A stretch of DNA of 37,642 nt, taken from the NCBI GenBank assembly GCA_003156805.1, contig PMHV01000061.1, positions 1 through 37,642 on the forward strand, in the 5' to 3' direction. The translations under genes were made by a program, and so were the position numbers. This DNA is from Acidobacteriaceae bacterium. Its GTDB lineage: Bacteria > Acidobacteriota > Terriglobia > Terriglobales > Acidobacteriaceae. The notes beneath the pieces are model-generated. The model was not told the origin of the DNA and ran no database searches. It saw nothing but the letters and a program-made list of their open reading frames with translations. Below, in pieces: positions 32,490-37,642 of this stretch (position 1 is its first letter; each line of letters starts with the position of its first letter).

Positions 32490-32824
32490 GCGCCCAGGCT
32501 ACCCTTCGACGGTTCGACAGAGGACCGCTTCGATAGACCGTATTTCCGGATCATTAATGCAGATTCCTCTGAATTACGCTAGTGTTCTTTGCAGTAACCG
32601 CCGGGCGATCTGCCGGTTCCCCGGCGCAACCTCGGCTCGGGGCTGTCGCCCCGCAAGTGGCTGAATTCAGCTAGGATGGCTGAAATCAGCCACTCGCGAA
32701 ACTGCAACTTTTTCCCGGCTTCTGAGTTCAAATGAGTAGGCGGTTTTGAAATCGAGTTCTGGGAGGTCGTCAGATTCGTCGGTTTCATGAAGAGATCGCG
32801 GATCGGAGACAAGGGGGATTGAAT
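32490..32824. other. Non-coding region with a row of hairpins
   Basis: Between divergent genes. Three hairpins follow one another: GCCGG/CCGGC (32612-32625), CGGGGC/GCCCCG (32638-32653) and a 15-bp stem (32657-32693, one mismatch, 7-base loop TAGGATG). No coding frame is supported. Confidence 0.6.
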
Positions 32825-33322
32825 ATGCGTTATCTCAAATATTTCGCGTTGGTCGCTGTTTTGATGCTTCCGCTGGCCTATTCGCAGGCTCAGGTCAGGG
32901 TAGGAGTAGGCGTGGGCTTCGGTCCCGGCTACTATGCCGGACCGCCCGCATGCGCTTACGGCTATTACGGATACGCTCCCTATGCCTGCGCGCCCTACGG
33001 CTACTATGGGCCTGGCTGGTTTGCGGGTGGACTCTTCATCGGCGCTGGACCCTGGTATCACGGATATTGGGGACGCGGCGGTTGGGGTCCTGGTTACGGT
33101 TACGGACGCGGGTTTGTCGGCGGACGTGGATTCGTCGGTGGACGCGGGTTTGTCGGCGGACGCGGATTCGTCGGTGGACGCGGATTCGTCGGCGGACGCG
33201 GCTTCGCAGGACGCGGCGCGGCACCGGCTGTCCACGGCGGCGGCGGATTTCACGGAGCTAGCGGTGGCGGTTTCCACGGCGGTGGCGGTGGCCACGGCGG
33301 CGGCGGCGGCGGACACCGGTAA
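32825..33322 (+). CDS. Secreted glycine/tyrosine-rich repeat protein
   Basis: The 165-residue product has a signal peptide (MRYLKYFALVAVLMLPLAYS ... AQ), a Gly/Tyr/Pro-rich half (GYYGYAPYACAPYGYYGPGW) and a C-terminal part with five to six copies of GGRGFV encoded by 18-bp tandem repeats (33104-33211), ending in HGGGGGHGGGGGGHR. Such proteins are often secreted and coat-like or bind surfaces, but function is unknown. ATG 32825 was chosen over an upstream TTG. It is followed by a strong terminator. Confidence 0.75.
   Translation: MRYLKYFALVAVLMLPLAYSQAQVRVGVGVGFGPGYYAGPPACAYGYYGYAPYACAPYGYYGPGWFAGGLFIGAGPWYHGYWGRGGWGPGYGYGRGFVGGRGFVGGRGFVGGRGFVGGRGFVGGRGFAGRGAAPAVHGGGGFHGASGGGFHGGGGGHGGGGGGHR
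33104..33211. repeat. Six 18-bp tandem repeats inside the glycine-rich gene
   Basis: The units follow GGACGCGGRTTYGTCGGY with a few substitutions, the last diverged (GGCTTCGCAGGA). They keep the reading frame and encode GRGFVG; copy-number change would not shift the frame. Confidence 0.9.
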
Positions 33323-33373
33323 GGGGTCGAACCGCAAGCTGCAAAGAAACAAAGAAACAAAGATTTAAAGAAG

Positions 33374-33408
33374 ACGGCTGGCAGCCAGCGCTGCCGGCCG
33401 TTTTCTTT
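33374..33408 (+). terminator. Terminator after the glycine-rich gene
   Basis: ACGGCTGGCAGC (33374-33385) pairs with GCTGCCGGCCGT (33390-33401) with one G-T pair, followed by TTTCTTTT. It lies 52 bases beyond the stop. Confidence 0.85.
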
Positions 33409-33557
33409 TGTATGCTTCGTTCTGCCTCCCGGCGGCCTTGGATTTGCTTGGCTTTTTCCTGTACCTGCCGCTCGCATTCTTGCTAGAATGTGCGGTCGCA
33501 GGGAGCGCCGCAGTAGTAAAATAACGATATAGACTTTTAAGGAGAAGCCGACCCCTT

Positions 33558-33818
33558 ATGACCTACGTGATTGCTGAGCCTTGCATTAATACCAAAGACA
33601 CCGCCTGCGTGGACGCGTGTCCAGTGGATTGCATTCATCCCAAGAAAGACAATCCCGCCTACGCCGCCGCGGAGTTGCTGTACATCGATCCGGTGGAATG
33701 CATCGACTGCGGCGCCTGTGTGCCCGTGTGCCCGGTCTCGGCCATCTTTGCTCTGGACGACCTGCCGGAGAAGTGGAACGAATACACCGCCAAGAACGCC
33801 GCATACTTCGGCCGCTAG
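33558..33818 (+). CDS. 7Fe/8Fe ferredoxin
   Basis: The 86-residue protein has eight cysteines: Cys9, Cys17, Cys21, Cys25 in the first cluster area and Cys48-x2-Cys51-x2-Cys54-x3-Cys58-Pro in the second. This is the Azotobacter FdI-type small ferredoxin, binding a [3Fe-4S] or [4Fe-4S] and a [4Fe-4S] cluster and carrying low-potential electrons. ATG 33558 has AAGGAGAAG upstream. It is a single-gene unit followed by a perfect palindromic terminator. Confidence 0.92.
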   Translation: MTYVIAEPCINTKDTACVDACPVDCIHPKKDNPAYAAAELLYIDPVECIDCGACVPVCPVSAIFALDDLPEKWNEYTAKNAAYFGR

Positions 33819-34122
33819 GCGAGTGCTCGGCTTTAAGCCGCATCTGTCGGGAGAAGCGAGCCCTGTCCCAGTCTCGCCGCGGAATTTTAAAGGCGCGCAT
33901 CCATGGATGCGCGCCTTTTATTTTTGCGGTCACAAAATGCAACCTCAAACCTCGGTAATGGGGGGACCCTACCCAAGGGGCGTCATCCCGAAGCCCCGCG
34001 CTTTCACCAGCGGGGCGAGAGCCTGCCCTGAGCGAAGTCGAAGGGGATCTCGCGCGCAGGCTCACCACCCAAAGATTCTGAGCACTTTGTTAGTACGACG
34101 AGCGAAGCTTCCGCCGCCCGCC
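33819..34122. other. Spacer with terminator and dispersed repeat
   Basis: It contains the ferredoxin terminator (33889-33918) and a copy of GCCTGCCCTGAGCGAAGTCG (34021-34040, continuing AAGGGG), nearly the same as the copy at 9921. No gene is supported. Confidence 0.6.
33889..33928 (+). terminator. Strong palindromic terminator after the ferredoxin gene
   Basis: A perfect 30-bp palindrome (33889-33918) with arms AAAGGCGCGCATCCA and TGGATGCGCGCCTTT is followed by TATTTTT. The A-tract on the left means it may also act on the reverse strand. Confidence 0.85.
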
Positions 34123-34608
34123 TCAGTTCTTCATGTTGCACAGCCGGCAGCCCAGAAACTCCGCCTTTTTGCCGGTATGCTTCTTCACCGCGTCCAGAAT
34201 GGCTTGAGACTCGCGCTTGTCCATGCGCAGCACCACGCTCTTCGGCATGCTCTCGTCGTGGTAATCAATGTCGAGCCAGTGGCTGGTGGATTTCGTGAAC
34301 ATGACGGCGACCCCAACCACCGGCGTAGCCAGCATCGAAATTACGCCTAGCTTGATGCGATGTTTCTTGGTGAACTCGTAGGAGATGTTGTCAATCCGAT
34401 CGTAAGGGATAGTCGCAAAGTCGCGATTGCTCCTCCGCACAATCAATGCCTTGGCATTGTCGCTGAAAATCAGGGTGGCGCGCGTCTGCTTGTTCTTCAT
34501 ATCGAGCAGCTTTACCCGCCGGAAGGTCGTCTCTTCCGCCCGGCCCAAGCCCGCCAGCACCAGCGTCAACATCAGATCGATCAGCAGAACAGAAACGATT
34601 CTTTTCAC
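34123..34608 (-). CDS. Secreted hypothetical protein
   Basis: GTG 34608 gives 161 residues with a signal peptide (VKRIVSVLLIDLMLTLVLAG ... RAEE). The mature part contains LLDMKNKQTRATLIFSDNAK, TIPYDRIDNISYEFTKKHRI, a hydrophobic segment (LGVISMLATPVVGVAVMF), and a CRLC pair at the C-terminus. The layout (short strands then a hydrophobic stretch) suggests a membrane-associated protein, but I recognise no family. The longer open frame to 34737 is not supported. It is convergent with the terminator region of the ferredoxin gene. Confidence 0.6.
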   Translation of the reverse strand: MKRIVSVLLIDLMLTLVLAGLGRAEETTFRRVKLLDMKNKQTRATLIFSDNAKALIVRRSNRDFATIPYDRIDNISYEFTKKHRIKLGVISMLATPVVGVAVMFTKSTSHWLDIDYHDESMPKSVVLRMDKRESQAILDAVKKHTGKKAEFLGCRLCNMKN

Positions 34609-34896
34609 GCGCTCGCTCTTCCTGGCTGCGGCAGCCGGAAAACTCAGCGATGCCACGCCATTTCTCAGCCTTCTCGGAAAGTATATCGGAAGAGAATTGC
34701 AGGCCGCGCTGTCTCCGGTGTGAGCGCGAGAGTCCATCCGAAATCACGTGCCGCCAATCGAAATCTGCGCGGTTTTTCCTGACCGGTGCATTTTTCCCGA
34801 GGTCTGAGGTCTGAGGTCCAAGGTCCGAGGTCCGAAAGCCAAGCTGCCAACTCCCACCCTCAGCCGCTACAATCAAGCTTCACCCGCTGAGTTCCC

Positions 34897-35640
34897 ATGG
34901 CACTGAAGGAGTCGGAAGCGATCGTGCTGCGCACCTATCCGCTGCGCGAGGCCGATTTGCTGGTCACGCTGTTCACTCGCGCCGAAGGCAAAGTGCGCGG
35001 CGTGGCGCGCTCGGCCAAAAAGTCGAAGCGCCGCTTCGGCGGCGCGCTCGAACCGCTCACCTATGTGCGCGCATTTTACGACGTTCGCGAGCGCCAGGAT
35101 CTGGCCCGCCTCGATGCCTGCGAAGTGCTGGAGTCTCCTCTGGCCACCCAAGTCAGTTACGCGCGGGCCGTCGCTCTGGCCCACGTCGCCGAGTTGCTCG
35201 ACGAACTTCTCCCCGACCACGAAGCCAACGACGCCATCTTCCGCCTGACGCTTTCTGTGCTGCACGTCATCACAGGCCCGGACATCTGGATGCCCGTCAC
35301 CTACTTCGATCTGTGGCTCACGCGGCTGGTAGGCTTCCTCCCCGAGCTGACCGAGTGCATCGTCTGCGGCCGCAGCCTCAACGGCACCCGCGCCTATTTC
35401 CACGCCCTGGCCGATGGCCTGATGTGCCCCGAAGATAAACGCCTCGCGTCATCGGAGATTTCCGGCGAGTCGCGATCGTTGGCCTCGCAAATGTTCCGCG
35501 CCCCGGTAGAAAATTTCGCAGCCACGCCGTGGCCCAAAGCGCAAGCCGCCGACCTCCGCAAATTCCTAATCCAAACCCTCCAGCGCCACATTGAGAAAAA
35601 ACTGGTCACAGCGGCAATGCTCGAGAAGGGCGGGTTCTAG
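34897..35640 (+). CDS. recO: DNA repair protein RecO
   Basis: The 247-residue protein has an N-terminal OB-fold (ESEAIVLRTYPLREADLLVT, GALEPLTYVRAF), a helical middle (EVLESPLATQVSYARAVALA ... LLDELLPDHEAND) and a C-terminal zinc-binding part. The first pair CIVCG is clear and only one further Cys (GLMCPED) follows, so the usual four-Cys site is reduced. It loads RecA in RecFOR repair. ATG 34897 opens the frame. In related genomes recO lies near glyQ; here two TA modules separate them. Confidence 0.9.
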   Translation: MALKESEAIVLRTYPLREADLLVTLFTRAEGKVRGVARSAKKSKRRFGGALEPLTYVRAFYDVRERQDLARLDACEVLESPLATQVSYARAVALAHVAELLDELLPDHEANDAIFRLTLSVLHVITGPDIWMPVTYFDLWLTRLVGFLPELTECIVCGRSLNGTRAYFHALADGLMCPEDKRLASSEISGESRSLASQMFRAPVENFAATPWPKAQAADLRKFLIQTLQRHIEKKLVTAAMLEKGGF

Positions 35641-35681
35641 GCCCTGCCAACCTTCGCGCCGCTAGTATCTGGCATTTGGTT

Positions 35682-35710
35682 TTGACAAGTGTTAAGCTAC
35701 AGGCTACAGT
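35682..35710 (+). promoter_or_regulatory. Sigma70-type promoter of the 35.7 kb HigBA pair
   Basis: TTGACA (35682-35687), a 17-base spacer, and TACAGT (35705-35710). The expected start of transcription is about 7 bases later, at the GTG of higB (35718), so the message may be leaderless. A direct repeat GCTACAG (35696-35702, 35703-35709) overlaps the -10 and could be the operator. Confidence 0.6.
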
Positions 35711-35717
35711 TCGTTGA

Positions 35718-36008
35718 GTGGAGATAAGGAACTTTACCCATAAGGGTCTGAAGAAGCTCTACGCCGACGACAGCGAGAGGGGTGTTCCGCCTGACGCAGC
35801 GGAGAAGCTCCGCAAGATGCTGGCGTTTCTCGACGACATGCAAGACCCTGAAGAGCTGCGTTCACTGCCAACCTGGAAAGCACACACCCTGGGCGGAGAG
35901 CGTAAAGGCACATGGAGCCTTAGCGTGACGCGCAATTGGCGTCTGACCTTTCGCATTGATACCGCCGGGGACGAAATCTGCGACGTGAATTTGGAAGACT
36001 ATCACTAG
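35718..36008 (+). CDS. higB: HigB-type toxin (RelE/ParE superfamily)
   Basis: The 96-residue protein begins IRNFTHKGLKKLYADDSERG and has the HigB core PTWKAHTLGGERKGTWSLSV followed by TRNWRLTFRI and DVNLEDYH. HigB toxins cleave mRNA on the ribosome. GTG 35718 is the start, right behind a sigma70 promoter. It is followed after 20 bases by the antitoxin. The fold differs from the Gp49-like toxin at 14.9 kb. Confidence 0.9.
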   Translation: MEIRNFTHKGLKKLYADDSERGVPPDAAEKLRKMLAFLDDMQDPEELRSLPTWKAHTLGGERKGTWSLSVTRNWRLTFRIDTAGDEICDVNLEDYH

Positions 36009-36028
36009 GATTAGGAGAGGCAAACGCC

Positions 36029-36331
36029 ATGTCCATAAAGAATCCGCCGCATCCCGGAGATTTCATTCGGACGGAGATTGTCGAGCCCGCAGGCCTGTCG
36101 GTTACTTCGGCGGCGGCTGCTCTCCGGGTCTCGCGCCCGGCACTGTCCAGCCTGCTCAACGGCAGAGCCGATCTCTCCGGCGATATGGCGCTCCGGATTG
36201 AAAAGGCCTTTGGGGTAAAGATGGACACGCTGATGCGGATGCAGGCCTCATACGACATTGCCCAAACCCGCAAGCGGGCGAAACAGATTCGCGTCCGTCG
36301 GGTTCACCAACTGTCCGAAGCCCGCGGATGA
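36029..36331 (+). CDS. higA: HigA-type antitoxin, XRE helix-turn-helix
   Basis: The 100-residue protein contains HPGDFIRTEIVEPAGLSVTS, AAAALRVSRPALSSLLNGRA and a C-terminal helix, the XRE-type HigA layout. It should neutralise HigB and repress the operon. ATG 36029 has AGGAGAGG upstream. The C-terminus is Arg/Lys-rich (RKRAKQIRVRRVHQ). Confidence 0.9.
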   Translation: MSIKNPPHPGDFIRTEIVEPAGLSVTSAAAALRVSRPALSSLLNGRADLSGDMALRIEKAFGVKMDTLMRMQASYDIAQTRKRAKQIRVRRVHQLSEARG

Positions 36332-36401
36332 ATCGCTGCCCTCGACCAGCGCGCTCTAGCGGGGCACCTTCCCCGCCGGCGTAGGATGACTTTAGCAGCG
36401 A

Positions 36402-36407
36402 TATAAT
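36402..36407 (+). promoter_or_regulatory. Consensus -10 box for the RelE-type TA pair
   Basis: TATAAT at 36402-36407 lies 38 bases upstream of the antitoxin start. No good -35 is visible at 17 bases, so activator help or an extended element may be needed. Confidence 0.5.
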
Positions 36408-36445
36408 AATTCTGCGACATAGCTTCGGCCCGGCGAGAGGAAACC

Positions 36446-36706
36446 ATGGAGCCCGACCCCGCACGAGAACGCCAGCAAGCTCACGCACTGCTAGACATGC
36501 TGCCGGATGAGAAGCTGGCGGCAGTGCGAAGCCTACTGCAAGTGATGGTCGAACCGTTGTCAAGTTCGCTGGCTTCCGCTCCGGTGGATGAGGAAGAGAT
36601 CACGCCGGACACGGCCGCAGCCTTGGAGCGCGCTCGCGCCTCGTTGGCCCGCGGTGAGGGCATTCCGCACCAGGACATCCTCCGCGAGTTTGGGCTCAAC
36701 AAATGA
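36446..36706 (+). CDS. Putative antitoxin of a RelE-type pair
   Basis: The 86-residue acidic helical protein (HALLDMLPDEKLAAVRSLLQ, EEEITPDTAAALERARASLA, GEGIPHQDILREFGL) overlaps the following toxin by 4 bases (36703-36706). Such coupling and the acidic tail are typical of antitoxins. It lacks a clear DNA-binding fold. ATG 36446 follows GAGAGGAAACC. Confidence 0.8.
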   Translation: MEPDPARERQQAHALLDMLPDEKLAAVRSLLQVMVEPLSSSLASAPVDEEEITPDTAAALERARASLARGEGIPHQDILREFGLNK

Positions 36707-36969
36707 CCGCCGAGGCGGTCCGGATCGCCGTGATCTGGGCGCCCGAAGCGCGCGCCGATCTGCGTGCCATCGACCGCGAAACCGCGATGCAGATCCTCCA
36801 CTGTGTCGACCGCTACCTAGCCAGCCGCACCGGCGACGTGAAGAAGCTCAAAGCGCCCCGCGTGGGCTTTCGCCTCCGCTGCGGCGACTACCGCGTGTTC
36901 TTCGACCACAAATCCGAAAACACCATCGAGATCACTTCCGTCCGCAACCGCCGTGACGCCTACCGCTGA
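36703..36969 (+). CDS. RelE/ParE-family toxin
   Basis: The 88-residue protein contains WAPEARADLRAIDRETAMQI, VKKLKAPRVGFRLRCGDYRV and TIEITSVRNRRDAY, the RelE core with the Arg-rich beta strands (RVGFRLRCGDYR) and the C-terminal R..RR..Y end. It is an mRNA interferase or gyrase toxin. It overlaps its antitoxin by 4 bases. Confidence 0.9.
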   Translation: MTAEAVRIAVIWAPEARADLRAIDRETAMQILHCVDRYLASRTGDVKKLKAPRVGFRLRCGDYRVFFDHKSENTIEITSVRNRRDAYR

Positions 36970-37286
36970 ACTCAGCGACGCGTCCGTGCCGGAGATGGGC
37001 TGTTTGCCTAAAAAGTCAAGTCTACTTTAGTAGACAACGAACGTCCTCGAAAGTAGACATACTTTCCTCGACCTAACTCCAATCAAATCAACACCGCCCA
37101 CCAGGAATCAACAACTTACGGGGCGAGATTTCGTGCATTTTCAAATGTTCCCATGGGAACATTCGGAACATCTTTGACGTTCCCATGCCGATGCCGGCAG
37201 CGATAGCTGACGGCTGACATCTGCTTCCATTACAATCGTGGATTCACCTGCGAGCTCCAACGGCACAGTAGCGCAGCTTCAGTCGC
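36970..37286. other. Spacer before glyQ with several palindromes
   Basis: Contains GTCTACTTTAGTAGAC (37020-37035, 7-base arms around TT), a related GAAAGTA/TACTTTC inverted repeat (about 37049-37066) and AATGTTCCCATGGGAACATT (37144-37163), identical to the first unit of the array at 11002. The stretch has no gene and no T-box-like structure I can recognise. Confidence 0.7.
37144..37163. repeat. Fourth copy of the GTTCCCATGGGAAC palindrome
   Basis: AATGTTCCCATGGGAACATT is identical over 20 bp to 11002-11021. A degenerate half (ACGTTCCCATG) follows near 37178. Confidence 0.85.
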
Positions 37287-37642
37287 ATGAATCCATTGAA
37301 ACCAAATCCGCTGACGTTTCAGCAACTCATTCTGCAACTGCAGACGTTTTGGGCGGAGCGCGGGTGCGTGCTGCAGCAACCTTACGACGTCGAAGTGGGC
37401 GCGGGAACCATGGCGCCGGAAACATTTCTGCGCGTGCTTGGACCGAAGCCATACAAGGTTGCGTACGTGCAGCCCTCGCGGCGCCCGGCCGACGGGCGCT
37501 ACGGCGAGAACCCGAACCGTTTGTTCAAGCACATGCAGTTGCAGGTGATCCTGAAGCCTCCGCCGGAGAATGTGCAGGAGTTGTATCTGGAATCGCTGGC
37601 CGCGATCGGCATCGACCTGCGCCAGCACGACATCAAGTTCGA
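37287..37642 (+). CDS. glyQ: Glycyl-tRNA synthetase alpha subunit (5' part)
   Basis: The first 118 codons are present and open to the window end. The sequence [40 protein letters not shown] and [20 protein letters not shown] is the characteristic N-terminus of the alpha subunit of heterotetrameric GlyRS, which charges tRNA-Gly. The beta subunit glyS would be expected next. ATG 37287 opens the frame; the ribosome-binding site is weak. Confidence 0.95.
   Translation, partial: MNPLKPNPLTFQQLILQLQTFWAERGCVLQQPYDVEVGAGTMAPETFLRVLGPKPYKVAYVQPSRRPADGRYGENPNRLFKHMQLQVILKPPPENVQELYLESLAAIGIDLRQHDIKF

Noticed and set aside
33104-33211. Short regular repeats considered as a CRISPR array
   Set aside because: Units are contiguous 18-bp without spacers and are in frame with a glycine-rich protein, with no cas genes.
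37164-37286. Possible glycine T-box or riboswitch upstream of glyQ
   Set aside because: No specifier loop, T-box sequence or terminator pair is visible; the area holds simple palindromes only.

Overview
The window is a GC-rich bacterial chromosome segment that looks like Acidobacteriota (Koribacter/Terriglobia type). I infer this from protein flavour (an acid-type G1 peptidase, an aconitase with the LeuD-like domain ahead of the LeuC-like domain, a divergent Hfq), from the HAIR-type operator at lon, and from dispersed G/C-rich extragenic repeats. No marker gene proves it. There are no rRNA or tRNA genes, CRISPR arrays or intact prophages.

Layout. 0-6 kb holds an RND-adaptor tail, a DUF4097 secreted protein, a SAM hydroxide adenosyltransferase, lon (minus) behind a near-consensus HspR/HAIR operator, and pheA (minus). 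6-10 kb holds a secreted repeat protein, an IS3 transposase remnant, a secreted G1 glutamic peptidase and a RimI-like acetyltransferase. 10.3-15.3 kb is an accessory island: an array of three 20-bp palindromes, a decayed brnT next to intact brnA, a three-gene restriction-modification operon (C5 methyltransferase, PD-(D/E)xK-like endonuclease, Vsr) and a HigBA-type toxin-antitoxin pair with a perfect 18-bp operator.

15.3-26.2 kb holds two zinc-ribbon membrane proteins (one a site-2 protease), glnA, a response regulator/histidine kinase pair, a two-TM protein coupled to a small proline-rich protein, a fatty-acid desaturase, a VOC protein, an MBL-fold hydrolase and a frameshifted sialidase-like protein. 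26.4-34.7 kb holds hfq, an inositol-phosphatase gene, a DUF5996 protein, the aconitase, an unlisted 54-residue Cys-rich protein, a periplasmic-binding-like protein, a glycine-rich secreted protein and a 7Fe/8Fe ferredoxin. 34.9-37.6 kb runs recO, a second HigBA pair, a RelE-type antitoxin/toxin pair, then glyQ (cut by the window end). The two TA modules seem to sit in a spacer between housekeeping genes.

Most of the metabolic genes are single-gene units with their own promoters or terminators. The clear operons are methyltransferase-endonuclease-vsr, the TA pairs, the two-component pair and the 20997-21705 pair. The best leads are the GTTCCCATGGGAAC palindromes found beside TA loci 26 kb apart, the HAIR sites, the decayed BrnT with surviving BrnA, the two-TM/small-protein pair and the small Cys-rich protein.
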